Source of the DNA: Paenibacillus xylanexedens
Lineage (GTDB): Bacteria > Bacillota > Bacilli > Paenibacillales > Paenibacillaceae
Length of the DNA stretch: 64,000 bases
Reading direction: 5' to 3'
NCBI RefSeq assembly: GCF_017874615.1
Contig: NZ_JAGIKV010000012.1
Span: forward strand, 124,001 to 188,000
Shown: positions 44,197-53,117 of the stretch, in pieces
Numbering within the stretch: position 1 is the stretch's first letter
How the letters are laid out: each line of letters opens with the position of its first letter
The notes under the pieces: model-generated
What the model saw: the letters and a program-made list of their open reading frames with translations, nothing else
Told to the model about the DNA's origin: nothing
Databases searched by the model: none
Made by a program: the position numbers and the translations under genes

Positions 44197-45405
44197 ATGA
44201 AGGAATTTTTTCCTCGAAGAGGGCTGCCTAATGTCATTCAGAAGTTGGAAAATGGAGAAACAGTAACAATAGTCTATTTTGGCGGCAGTAATACACGGTC
44301 GAAAGGATACAGGGTCATGACGGCGGATTGGCTGCGAGGGCAATATCCCCATGCGGATATCCGCGCTGTGAATGCAGGCATTGATGGGACAGGATCGGAC
44401 CTCGGCTGCGCCCGTTTGGAGACAGATGTACTGCGTCATCAGCCTGATCTCGTATTTGTTGAATTCGTTGGAAACGATGGGGGAGTTCCCGAATCCAAAG
44501 CGCGGATCGAAGGCATTGTCCGACAGATTCGCAAGCGCAGCCGGTTTACCGATATCCTGTTTGTATATACGGTTAAGGAGCGGGATTTGACCTCATTTCA
44601 ATCCGGCCAATACCAGAAGGGCGCTCGTATGCAAGAGGAAGTCGCCGACTATTACGGCATTCCTTCGATTCATCTGGGCGTAGCAGTCAGTCAATTAGTT
44701 TTGGATGGAAAGCTCATTTTCACCTTAAGAGCAGACGTGTCTATTCCCGGAGCCGTTATTTTTACACATGATTCCATCCATCCAACGATTCCCGAAGGAC
44801 ACCAGATTTACACAGATACAATCACACGGTCGATTGAGAAAATGAGCGAAATTCGAGATAACGTGGGAAAAGTGGAACATCACTTGCCGCAGGACCCCTT
44901 GGTCCCATGCAATCCTTGGGAGTATGCAACCATGCTGCCACTGGATCGTCTTACTCATTTTACAGCAGGGTGGTCTTACATGACCTCTGATGACTTTCCT
45001 TTAGTACGTGAGTATGATTGGTTGTTCCCCGGTCTATGGCGAGCAGTTGATGCCGGAGAGACGATCACAGTGGAGTTTGAGGGAACCCACATCGGCTTAT
45101 TTGATATCGGGGGGCCGGATTCTGGCCGATTGAAGGTGTCGGTGGATGGAAGGGAACCCTTCCTTGTTGATCGATTCACACCCTATAACGATCATAATCG
45201 AAATCAATATGTTTTCTTGCCGGAGTTACCAAATGGGAAACATACAGTTCGCTTCGAGATCGATCACGAGAAAACTGACAAAGCGGCCGTGTTTGAGGCA
45301 AGTGGTAATGAACGAAGTATGGAACATGTTCGGCAGCATCCAGCTTGGTATGATCAAACGGTCATTCAGCTTGGAAAGTTGTTATTGGTGCAGCCGCCAT
45401 TATAA
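44197..45405 (+). CDS. SGNH/GDSL-type esterase with C-terminal beta-sandwich
   Basis: About 402 residues. Block I is FGGSNTRSKGY (catalytic Ser), block II includes VNAGIDGTGSDLG, block III is EFVGNDGG, and block V is HDSIHPTIPEGHQIY (catalytic Asp and His). The last 150 residues form a beta-rich accessory domain. No signal peptide is seen, so it should act inside the cell on imported sugars, removing acetyl or similar groups (inference). It lies 16 bases after the oxidoreductase gene with GAGGGCGG before the ATG. Confidence 0.87.
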   Translation: MKEFFPRRGLPNVIQKLENGETVTIVYFGGSNTRSKGYRVMTADWLRGQYPHADIRAVNAGIDGTGSDLGCARLETDVLRHQPDLVFVEFVGNDGGVPESKARIEGIVRQIRKRSRFTDILFVYTVKERDLTSFQSGQYQKGARMQEEVADYYGIPSIHLGVAVSQLVLDGKLIFTLRADVSIPGAVIFTHDSIHPTIPEGHQIYTDTITRSIEKMSEIRDNVGKVEHHLPQDPLVPCNPWEYATMLPLDRLTHFTAGWSYMTSDDFPLVREYDWLFPGLWRAVDAGETITVEFEGTHIGLFDIGGPDSGRLKVSVDGREPFLVDRFTPYNDHNRNQYVFLPELPNGKHTVRFEIDHEKTDKAAVFEASGNERSMEHVRQHPAWYDQTVIQLGKLLLVQPPL

Positions 45406-45494
45406 TGGATGGGTTCACTTGGAACACTTGGAAGACCTATATTCTATCTGACTGCAACTGAGCAATCAATTAGGATGTAGGTTTCTTTTTTTAC

Positions 45495-45538
45495 TTAAAA
45501 TCGTATAAGAAATTCTTAAAATGAAAGAAATTTCACCG
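45495..45538 (+). promoter_or_regulatory. Shared 44-bp upstream element, copy 2 (large secreted enzyme)
   Basis: Same register of TTAAAATC, TATAA, AAATTCTT, GAAATTT and CCG as copy 1. It precedes the extended -10 at 45549-45557 by ten bases. Confidence 0.65.
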
Positions 45539-45548
45539 TGATCTAACA

Positions 45549-45557
45549 TGCTAAGAT
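45549..45557 (+). promoter_or_regulatory. Extended -10 promoter of the large secreted enzyme
   Basis: TGC-TAAGAT, ten bases after the 44-bp element, in the same arrangement as at 34889. Confidence 0.45.
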
Positions 45558-45594
45558 AAAAACGACAGAGCGGGATTAGGCAGATAACTCATTT

Positions 45595-45609
45595 TTGGAA
45601 GCGTTATCA
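45595..45609 (+). promoter_or_regulatory. cre site (catabolite repression, CcpA)
   Basis: TTGGAAGCGTTATCA matches the consensus WTGNAARCGNWWWCA at all 15 positions. It lies about 40 bases after the -10 and before the ribosome binding site, where CcpA would block elongation. Confidence 0.8.
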
Positions 45610-45624
45610 TTATAAGGAGAGGCT

Positions 45625-48600
45625 GTGAATTGTATGGTCAAAAGGAAGCTGTTTTTCTTCATCGTTTTCATGTTGACGATCGTAGTTCCTTTCAGCCTGA
45701 TCGGAATAAGGACCGCTTATGCGGAGACCTTACCTTATCAGACGATTATCATCGATGACGGGAGTATCAAGATCAATGATGTTGTGACACCTGATGCGGA
45801 TAACGAGAACAATGGATATGCGGCTCCAAATTGGACTACAAGCACAGGGGTGAAGGGGTATGATCTTTCCAGCACCAAATATACGAGTACAGCAGGCAGA
45901 ACGATAACATGGAATCCACGCTTGGACGCAGGAACGGCGAAAATATCGTTCTATAAGCTGGATTGGGCAGATAAAGCAGATAGCAATGTGAAAATCGAAA
46001 TTGTTCATAATGGAACAACGGATGTGGTCTTTATGGATCTAAGACCCTCATATGGCGCTCCAGCAGGCTGGGTTGATTTGGGAGAGTACTATTTTTCCGG
46101 GGTTGGTGAAGAATTTGTTAAACTGACCCGGTCTACCGGCACCACAAACACGATCCTTACGCGAGCGGATGCGGTCAAGTTCGAAGGGAATATAAGGCAG
46201 AAAGAGCCACATAAGACAATCATCATTGATGATGGGAGCCTCACAATTGATCATGTCGTTACGGTTGATTCCGGCAACGCTAATAACGGATTCTCCGCTC
46301 CATATTGGAGCACAAGCGCGGGAGTGAAGGGATACAATAATTCCAGTTCCAAATTTACAGACGCTGTAGGTAGAAGCATCACCTGGAATCCTCGCTTGGA
46401 AGCAGGGACGGCGAGAATATCGTTCTATAAGCTGGATTGGGCGGATAAAGCAGATAGTAATGTGAAGATTGAGATTGTTCATAACGGGATAACGGATGTT
46501 AAGTTTATGGATCTAAGACCTTCGTCAGGTCCATCGGTTGGATGGGTGGATCTGGGGGAGTATGAGTTTAGTGGTGATGATAGCGAATTTGTCAGGCTGA
46601 CTCGAACGCAGCCTTCTACGGGTACAATTATTACGCGGGCTGATGCAGTCAAGTTCGAGGGGAATATCCGTCAACAAGCACCACCGCTCCCCCCACTAAG
46701 AAGCCGTACCTTAGCGAATCTCAGTTACACAGAGAAAGGCAGCATCGAAAATACTAACTACAAGGCAACCTTCTATGAGGCAGCATGGGATGAAGGTAAA
46801 TCCATCGTTCGTGACATGTTCTACAAAAACACGGAGACAGGGAACTGGGTTCCAATCAATAATGAATCGGAAAGACTTGAGGAACAATGGGTTTTATTGG
46901 ACGGGAATGCGGGGAGCCGAACCAATTACTATGATACGATGAACAAACGCTGGATTACATTCGACGGGGTCCATTTTCCAGACAGCCAGACGGCGGTATT
47001 AACCGATTCTACGCATGGCAGTGATTACGATTTTGAAGTGAACTGGTCCATGGCAGGGGATAAACCAGATGTTTCTTTTGCCTTTACGCCTCGCCGCGAC
47101 GGCAACTACGTGATTGGATACCAGTCCTTCACAACAGAGGCAGTCTCGGGCATCAATGAAGTGTTAAATGGATTCAGGTCACATGCCAAAATGGTAGGTA
47201 CGGTGGAATCAACAAGCTTGCGGGAGCTGAGCGCTCCGATGAGTCTGGTTGAGAAGAATGATAGTGCGGGAAATCCATTGACGTATGGTGTATTTGTACC
47301 TTCGGCAGAGCTTCCGGTTGAATTTGAACCGACGGGAGGTGTTACGAAACAACGGCTTGGCATGAGCCTGGTCAACAACGAAGGCAGCGTGCAGCCAATC
47401 CTGTATGCGCCTCAATTAGGGACTTATTCGCAAATGACCGCAGAAAACACCTATCAATTTCATATGGGGCTAATCGCGCAAAAAAGCAATCTGTATGAGT
47501 CCTACGCGGATATTCTTCGCAATGAGTACGGTTATTCAGCATACCGCGAAAATGTGTCAGATCAGTCGCTTACTGACGCGATGTTTAATATGATCGATTT
47601 GCTTAAGGTTGAGCCACAAGGGGACGATTCTGTTAATTATGTCCCATCACCCAGCGGGTGGTGGAGCCGTGCCAAGGGTTTTATTGATATCGAAAACGAG
47701 GATAGCGTTCGAACAAGCTCGAATGCAGTTCTTTTGGGAGCTTATTATTTAACTGGGGATGACCAGCTATACGATACGAGAGCACTGCCGTCCGTCCAGT
47801 ATGGCGTATCGCGGAATGGTATCGGTTGGTCGCCAACGCAGAAGAAAGTATACGGTGTGCCTTCCTTATGGAAAATGGCTACTCTGCCGTTCGATGTTTC
47901 AAGCGTAGCCGCTGTCAATCAGATGATGGGCACTTCGGCAGGAATTGGGGCACTGGCACAGGAAGAATACCTCGTGCGTGACCCGGATCAGAAAGACCGG
48001 GGTCCTGTCATTCAACCCCTGATGATGTATCGGATGACGGGAGATGCGCAGTATTTGCAAGCTGCGAAGGATGCAGCCGACAGTTATATCACGCAACATA
48101 TCGATACGCCTGCATCCGTCGATGTGAGTAAAAATGAGTTCATTTATTATTACAGCAAGCTGTGGATGGAGATCTTGGAGCTTTATGAGGAAACTCAGGA
48201 TCCCAAATACTTGGATGCCGCCTATAAGGAAGCCAAACGCTATGCAACCATGTTCGTTGCTCGTCCAGTTCCTGAAGGTAACGTTACGATTCCGCAGCCG
48301 GAGACATATAATTACGCGGAGTCGTTCCATTGGCCGGAAAGTGGTAAATTTCAATATCCAAGACTCAAGCTTCCCGAAGATATTGGCGGAGGGGTTCAAG
48401 CGGAGCGTTGGCTTGTTTCACCGAGCGGATTGACGTTTGAAGCAGGAAGTACAACCGGCTATTATCGGATGAATGCTCAGGAAGCTCCGTTCATGCTGAG
48501 ATTGTCGCTCTATACAGGGGATGAACTGCTGCAGGATATTGCTCATAATGCGGTTATTGGACGATATTCCAGTTATCCAGGTTATTATTATAAAGGGTTC

Positions 48601-50697
48601 GCCGTTAGCCAACTTGAACCGGACTTTCCTCTGGAAGGCCCAAGCGGGGCTACATCCATCTATTATCACCATATCCCTGGGCAACTCGGGCAAACGATGG
48701 ATTATTTGATCAGCGAACAATCATTGAAATCGAACGGCAGTATTACGTTTCCTTCCGTTTTTGAAACGAATTTTTTATGGTTCAAATATCACCTCTATGG
48801 CAATAAACCAGGCCAATTTTATGGTAATTCGGACGTCTGGCTTTGGATGCCCAAGGGGATTATTAAGACCAACCATCCTCAATTGAATTGGATAACGGGT
48901 GAGAGCGGGGATAAACTCTACATCGGGTTAAGCAACGTATCTTCAGAAGAAGTTCAGACTCCAATTGAATTAAATGAACATATCATTGGATTCAACCCGG
49001 CACAGGACTACACCGTAACGATCATCCGCGACAATGGTACACCTGAGCAAGCAGTTATGAGTGGCGGAATCATTCAAGCCACTGTTTCAGGCAAGGGCAT
49101 CACCGCGATCATTGTAGAGGGACTCGATATTGATGTACCGCTGCATCAGGTCAGAACGGCAGATACATCGGATGACAGTTATTTTTTTGATACCCACAGT
49201 CCAATTGATGCGGTTAAAGGCATGCTGATCGTTAAGCCCGACGAAACGGTTTATGATGCTTATGTGCAGGCCAAAACGACAAAACCAGCGACAATCCATT
49301 ATTCCTTGGATGGCGGGGCCACGTACACGACCATCCCAGATACGATATACCCGATGGAATGGTCGATACGAGTGAATGATTTATCTCAAACTTTCACTTA
49401 TTACGTGGAATCGGAGGGGAAACAGACCCGTAAGCGGACACTTTATCTGCCTGATCAGGTATCGGAAACTCCAGTCCAACCCGATGGGCAGGATAGTTCA
49501 ACCATCATTGTGGATAATACGGATGCGGAGACAGAAGGTGTCTGGATAAGGGATACGACGGCTAACGATTATTATTATGATAACTATGTGTATGCCAAAT
49601 CTACGACCGGCACAGCGACAAGCAAAATGAGATGGCGGCCTGAGCTGCCGGAAAGTGTCACTTACAGTGTGTATTACAAGATTCCGCAAATCACGGCTGC
49701 GAGTGAAAATTGGGCAACAAATGCCTCATTTACCGTTTATCACAGCGGAGGCTCCCAGACCGTTACTGTTGATGAGACAACAGCGAATGGTACTTGGGTG
49801 CACCTGGGAGATTATCCTTTTGCTGCAGGCGATAGCGGTTACGTGGAACTAACTAATAAGGCCAACAAGTCCAGAGTCGTTGCCGATGCAATCATGTGGG
49901 TGGACCCAAACAAGATACCGCAATTGGAGTCTGCTGTGATCATGTCCGATCGGAACGAGCTGCAGATGACTCAAACCGCACAACTGAGCGTAACCGGTTA
50001 TTTAGATAACGGTTTGATCGGTGATCTTACACAGGCTGATGTGCAGTATTTCGTTGATCGTACGGATCTGGCTGAAGTGAATAGCAGTGGGGTGTTGACC
50101 CTTCTTAATCTTGATGGAGACACGGATCACATTGAGGTATGGGCTACTGCTACGATTGACGGTGTGACCCTAACCACAGCACCTTTGAATATCACGATCA
50201 GGGACCTAACGGTTATCGTGGACAGTACAAATACAACAGGGTTATACACGACAGAAGGGTCTTGGAGCCAAAGCAATTTAGCTGGATACAAAATTGGGGT
50301 TAAATCCCGCTATTCAACAGTTCAAGGATCATCAGCAACGTGGAAAGGCCAGTTTCCAGAAGGGAAATATACGGTCTCGATCTATAAACTCGTCCATACG
50401 ACGGGAAATGATAATAATGTCAAAGTGGAAGTGCAGCATAAAACGGGTACCGAGGTCATCTATATGGATGCAACGGTCGGCTCATCGGGTTGGGTTAATC
50501 TGGGAACGTTCGACTTTACGGGTGACGGTAGCGAATATGTCCGGTTAACCAGAGTTACGCCTACAACGGTAGACCCGCCAACGCTTCCTGCGGATATGAT
50601 CTATACGAGGGTTGACGCGGTTATGTTCGAACGGCATTCCGATGATTCGGAGCTGCTTGCCAATGAGGTGCAAGGTGAACCGACACTTTCTGAATAA
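45625..50697 (+). CDS. 1690-residue secreted multidomain polysaccharide-degrading enzyme (substrate unassigned)
   Basis: A signal peptide (KRKLFFFIVFMLTIVVPFSLIG, cleavage after AYA) is followed by two related beta-sandwich repeats (about 39-190 and 197-347), a large central region (about 359-1165), and a further beta region. A golvesin/xanthan-lyase-type domain follows (about 1291-1428, STIIVDNTDAETEG ... VVADAIMW), then a Big2-like domain (about 1430-1527) and a last repeat like the first two (about 1528-1668). The central region contains helical hairpins such as QPLMMYRMTGDAQYLQAAKDAADSY, as in alpha/alpha-toroid glycosidases and lyases. I do not recognise its CAZy family. GTG 45625 or ATG 45634 may be the start; AAGGAG precedes both. 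The context suggests attack on an acidic, acylated polysaccharide. Confidence 0.82.
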   Translation: MNCMVKRKLFFFIVFMLTIVVPFSLIGIRTAYAETLPYQTIIIDDGSIKINDVVTPDADNENNGYAAPNWTTSTGVKGYDLSSTKYTSTAGRTITWNPRLDAGTAKISFYKLDWADKADSNVKIEIVHNGTTDVVFMDLRPSYGAPAGWVDLGEYYFSGVGEEFVKLTRSTGTTNTILTRADAVKFEGNIRQKEPHKTIIIDDGSLTIDHVVTVDSGNANNGFSAPYWSTSAGVKGYNNSSSKFTDAVGRSITWNPRLEAGTARISFYKLDWADKADSNVKIEIVHNGITDVKFMDLRPSSGPSVGWVDLGEYEFSGDDSEFVRLTRTQPSTGTIITRADAVKFEGNIRQQAPPLPPLRSRTLANLSYTEKGSIENTNYKATFYEAAWDEGKSIVRDMFYKNTETGNWVPINNESERLEEQWVLLDGNAGSRTNYYDTMNKRWITFDGVHFPDSQTAVLTDSTHGSDYDFEVNWSMAGDKPDVSFAFTPRRDGNYVIGYQSFTTEAVSGINEVLNGFRSHAKMVGTVESTSLRELSAPMSLVEKNDSAGNPLTYGVFVPSAELPVEFEPTGGVTKQRLGMSLVNNEGSVQPILYAPQLGTYSQMTAENTYQFHMGLIAQKSNLYESYADILRNEYGYSAYRENVSDQSLTDAMFNMIDLLKVEPQGDDSVNYVPSPSGWWSRAKGFIDIENEDSVRTSSNAVLLGAYYLTGDDQLYDTRALPSVQYGVSRNGIGWSPTQKKVYGVPSLWKMATLPFDVSSVAAVNQMMGTSAGIGALAQEEYLVRDPDQKDRGPVIQPLMMYRMTGDAQYLQAAKDAADSYITQHIDTPASVDVSKNEFIYYYSKLWMEILELYEETQDPKYLDAAYKEAKRYATMFVARPVPEGNVTIPQPETYNYAESFHWPESGKFQYPRLKLPEDIGGGVQAERWLVSPSGLTFEAGSTTGYYRMNAQEAPFMLRLSLYTGDELLQDIAHNAVIGRYSSYPGYYYKGFAVSQLEPDFPLEGPSGATSIYYHHIPGQLGQTMDYLISEQSLKSNGSITFPSVFETNFLWFKYHLYGNKPGQFYGNSDVWLWMPKGIIKTNHPQLNWITGESGDKLYIGLSNVSSEEVQTPIELNEHIIGFNPAQDYTVTIIRDNGTPEQAVMSGGIIQATVSGKGITAIIVEGLDIDVPLHQVRTADTSDDSYFFDTHSPIDAVKGMLIVKPDETVYDAYVQAKTTKPATIHYSLDGGATYTTIPDTIYPMEWSIRVNDLSQTFTYYVESEGKQTRKRTLYLPDQVSETPVQPDGQDSSTIIVDNTDAETEGVWIRDTTANDYYYDNYVYAKSTTGTATSKMRWRPELPESVTYSVYYKIPQITAASENWATNASFTVYHSGGSQTVTVDETTANGTWVHLGDYPFAAGDSGYVELTNKANKSRVVADAIMWVDPNKIPQLESAVIMSDRNELQMTQTAQLSVTGYLDNGLIGDLTQADVQYFVDRTDLAEVNSSGVLTLLNLDGDTDHIEVWATATIDGVTLTTAPLNITIRDLTVIVDSTNTTGLYTTEGSWSQSNLAGYKIGVKSRYSTVQGSSATWKGQFPEGKYTVSIYKLVHTTGNDNNVKVEVQHKTGTEVIYMDATVGSSGWVNLGTFDFTGDGSEYVRLTRVTPTTVDPPTLPADMIYTRVDAVMFERHSDDSELLANEVQGEPTLSE
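45895..46100 (+). repeat. Direct DNA repeat, copy 1, inside the secreted enzyme gene
   Basis: Highly similar in DNA to 46369-46574 (offset 474 bases, 158 codons). The core around TCGTTCTATAAGCTGGATTG is identical for more than 25 bases, pointing to recent domain duplication. Confidence 0.75.
46369..46574 (+). repeat. Direct DNA repeat, copy 2
   Basis: Partner of 45895-46100 in the same reading frame; encodes the same SFYKLDWADKADSNVKIEIV stretch. Confidence 0.75.
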
Positions 50698-50768
50698 TGG
50701 CAGTGAATTATGAATGGAAGTGGGATCGAAGGTAAGTGATGTTATACAAATGATTGTAAAATAACGCC

Positions 50769-50805
50769 AAGAGCCGAGTGGATCAAAACGATCCATTTGG
50801 CTCTT
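50769..50805 (+). terminator. Intrinsic terminator after the large secreted enzyme
   Basis: AAGAGCC..TGGATC / GATCCA..GGCTCTT stem with AAAAC loop and a short T-run. Confidence 0.7.
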
Positions 50806-51036
50806 TGTGTCTAAGTGCAAGAAAGTGTGGTTACAAGGAAGGCAGTCAGCCACCTTCCTCTTACCACCCATTAAGCACTTAAGTTTGCCAAATCCAACTT
50901 TTTTGGGTTCTCGTAAAAGTCTTGCCGCATTCAGATTATGTTTCATAACACTTAAAACGTTTCTCTAGACCCACACAAATGTTCGATGATACCATCATAA
51001 ACGTGCCAGAAATGAAGATAGCAGGGGGATATCATT

Positions 51037-51924
51037 GTGGATCAACTCAAATACGATAATCTAAAGCTGGGAGAGCGCGGAGCCATCATCAGCATTATCG
51101 CCTACATATGTTTGACCGTATTAAAACTGGTCATTGGTAACATGGCCGGATCAGAAGCACTCAAGGCGGATGGATTAAATAATGCTACCGATATTGTGGC
51201 ATCCATTGCCGTACTGATTGGCTTGAAGCTTGCCCAACGCCCCGCCGATAAAGATCACAGATATGGTCACTGGAGAGCAGAGACCGTTGCGTCACTTGTT
51301 GCTTCTTTTATCATGATGGCGGTAGGTTTGCAAGTACTGTTTGAAGCCATTGGTTCTGTGTTTCAGGGTACACATGAATCTCCGGATATCATCGCCGCGT
51401 ACACAGGCATTTTCTGTGCGGTTGTCATGTATCTGGTCTATCGCTATAACAAAAGACTTGCTAAACGTATTAAAAGTCAGGCGGTCATGGCTGCAGCTCG
51501 AGATAATATTTCCGATGCCTGGGTGAGTACCGGTACGGTCATTGGGATCGTGGGTTCCCAGTTCGGCCTCCCATGGCTGGACCCTGTAACGGCTGTCATC
51601 GTAGGTTTCCTGATCTGCAAGACCGCTTGGGACATTTTCAAGGAAGCCACACATCATCTGACCGATGGTTTTGATGTTGAACTGATTCAGGAGTACAAAA
51701 AAACGATTGCCGGAATTGACAGCGTAGAGACAGTTAAAGACGTGAGAGCACGGAACTATGGCAATAATGTTGTAGTAGACGTTGTCATAACAGTCCATGC
51801 TGGCCTGGACCTTCAACAAGCACACGATATCTGTACAGACGTGGAGAACGAGTTAATGGAGGAGCATGACGTATACACCGTTCACGTTCATGTGGAACCT
51901 GATACGTTGGAAGAGTGCATTTAA
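51037..51924 (+). CDS. Cation diffusion facilitator (CDF) metal exporter
   Basis: 295 residues with a GTG start behind AGGGGGAT. Six membrane helices; metal-site motif EALKADGLNNATDIVAS in helix 2 and NISDAWVSTG in helix 5; DHRYGHWRAETVASL is a family hallmark. The C-terminal cytoplasmic domain (about 205-295) has VDVVITVHAGLDLQQAHDI and HVHVEP metal-sensing histidines. It exports Zn2+, Mn2+, Fe2+ or Co2+ in exchange for protons. The D-D and N-D pairs leave the metal open. Confidence 0.94.
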   Translation: MDQLKYDNLKLGERGAIISIIAYICLTVLKLVIGNMAGSEALKADGLNNATDIVASIAVLIGLKLAQRPADKDHRYGHWRAETVASLVASFIMMAVGLQVLFEAIGSVFQGTHESPDIIAAYTGIFCAVVMYLVYRYNKRLAKRIKSQAVMAAARDNISDAWVSTGTVIGIVGSQFGLPWLDPVTAVIVGFLICKTAWDIFKEATHHLTDGFDVELIQEYKKTIAGIDSVETVKDVRARNYGNNVVVDVVITVHAGLDLQQAHDICTDVENELMEEHDVYTVHVHVEPDTLEECI

Positions 51925-51960
51925 ACTCAGGATTATAAAAGAGCGACTCGGCAAAGCAAA

Positions 51961-51994
51961 AAAACCAGTGAGCTTTACTCATTCACTGGTTTTC
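51961..51994. terminator. Bidirectional terminator between CDF and ferritin-like genes
   Basis: AAAACCAGTGA / TCACTGGTTTT stem. The minus-strand side continues into seven T residues. Confidence 0.8.
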
Positions 51995-52050
51995 GTTGAT
52001 TTCAGTTTTTCACTTTTAAAAGAATACTCGGTTATTGATCCCATACATGA

Positions 52051-52521
52051 CTATCTCGGCAAATTGTAGGTAATCAGATTGTTATATTTATCGGCATGTT
52101 TCTGTTCGTCCAGGATGATTCCCCACACCGTGTCTTTATAGATGCCATAAGGGAGACCAAACCATATTTTTCTATACTTTTCCACGGCCGCCAATTCACC
52201 CTGAAACGCCTTTTGCAGTCCCGCAAGATAAGAAGTGACTGTCTCAACCGGCTCACTGCTTATGCCCGTAATCTCCTGACCTGTCAGATCCTTGTACATT
52301 TGGCGGAACATTTGATTATGTCCGCGTTCATCATTGCGGATGCTCGTGATGATAGCAGCCTGATTGGCATCAGGTGACATCTTAATCAGTGAATCATAGA
52401 ATACCTCATCATTTCTTTCTCCTTGAACAGCCGTTTTGATTAATTCAAGCGCTTCGGCTGATGATGTTGCCCATACCGGAGTAAAAGTATACCTGTAACC
52501 ATAAGGATATGCCACATACAT
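52051..52521 (-). CDS. Ferritin-like (rubrerythrin-type) di-iron protein
   Basis: 156 residues. Four-helix bundle with E in QGERND, ExxH in DERGH, E in GELAAVEK and ExxH in DEQKH, the usual di-iron ligand set. It resembles YhjR-like proteins of bacilli. Likely roles are peroxide or iron handling, possibly in the spore. The ATG at 52521 has GGAGGG eight bases upstream. It is followed by a strong terminator. Confidence 0.88.
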   Translation of the reverse strand: MYVAYPYGYRYTFTPVWATSSAEALELIKTAVQGERNDEVFYDSLIKMSPDANQAAIITSIRNDERGHNQMFRQMYKDLTGQEITGISSEPVETVTSYLAGLQKAFQGELAAVEKYRKIWFGLPYGIYKDTVWGIILDEQKHADKYNNLITYNLPR

Positions 52522-52627
52522 TACGAATCCCTCCAAGATGAATATGAGTTAAGATATGCACGTATGCCCATCAGCGTTAACCCATATCATCTGTCCTGCC
52601 TTATTAGTCGAAAGCTTCAGTGAAACT

Positions 52628-53068
52628 TCACTTCGTATACCTCAATAGCTTACTGTAACCATAAGCAAGAACAAATGGCAGGAGGTATGACAAGAAGGTC
52701 CAAAGAATGTTCCATCCATTAAAATAAATGACATGCCCCATCATTTTGGCAAGCCATTCTAATAATGTGAGAGACGCGGCTGAAACAAGAATCGCCACCC
52801 ATGGCTTGGCTTCTTTGACTATGACGGCATACATCATCAGGCATCCGGCAATTGGATAGACCCCAAGATTCATCGGAAGAGCAGCGAAGGATTGGTTATG
52901 TGTATTCGGGAGAATATTCCAGAAGTAATTAAACCCAATATTGTTGATGCAAGACGCAATAGCCACGCCGAGTGGATAAAATAGAATAAGGATTGTAAAG
53001 TTCCGACGCAGAATCCATACACCCAATATAATGGGAATGACCATACCCAACAAAAAGTTTCCTAACAT
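52628..53068 (-). CDS. CBO0543-family membrane protein
   Basis: 146 residues with four to five membrane helices. LGVWILRRNFTILILFYPLGVAIASCINNIGFNYFWNI and MNLGVYPIAGCLMM are typical of CBO0543-like proteins, which are common in spore-forming Bacillota and of unknown function. ATG 53068 has GGAGG eight bases upstream. Confidence 0.8.
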   Translation of the reverse strand: MLGNFLLGMVIPIILGVWILRRNFTILILFYPLGVAIASCINNIGFNYFWNILPNTHNQSFAALPMNLGVYPIAGCLMMYAVIVKEAKPWVAILVSAASLTLLEWLAKMMGHVIYFNGWNILWTFLSYLLPFVLAYGYSKLLRYTK

Positions 53069-53117
53069 GCATTTTTCCTCCAAAGCTTGTTACTTGTATA
53101 GCTCACAATAAGCTGCA

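Noticed and set aside
47899-48399. 166-codon minus-strand frame inside the large secreted enzyme gene
   Set aside because: Antisense frame without start signals or family pattern.
50820-50946. Minus-strand stretch reading MKHNLNAARLLREPKKVGFGKLK, possible second transposase end at the right edge of the polysaccharide locus
   Set aside because: It faintly resembles the tail of IS1182-type transposases, but the match is short, upstream codons contain stops and no inverted repeat was seen. Not firm enough to call.
34727-50946. Complete composite transposon around the polysaccharide locus
   Set aside because: Only one clear IS remnant, on the left; no matching IS, terminal repeat or target duplication was found on the right.
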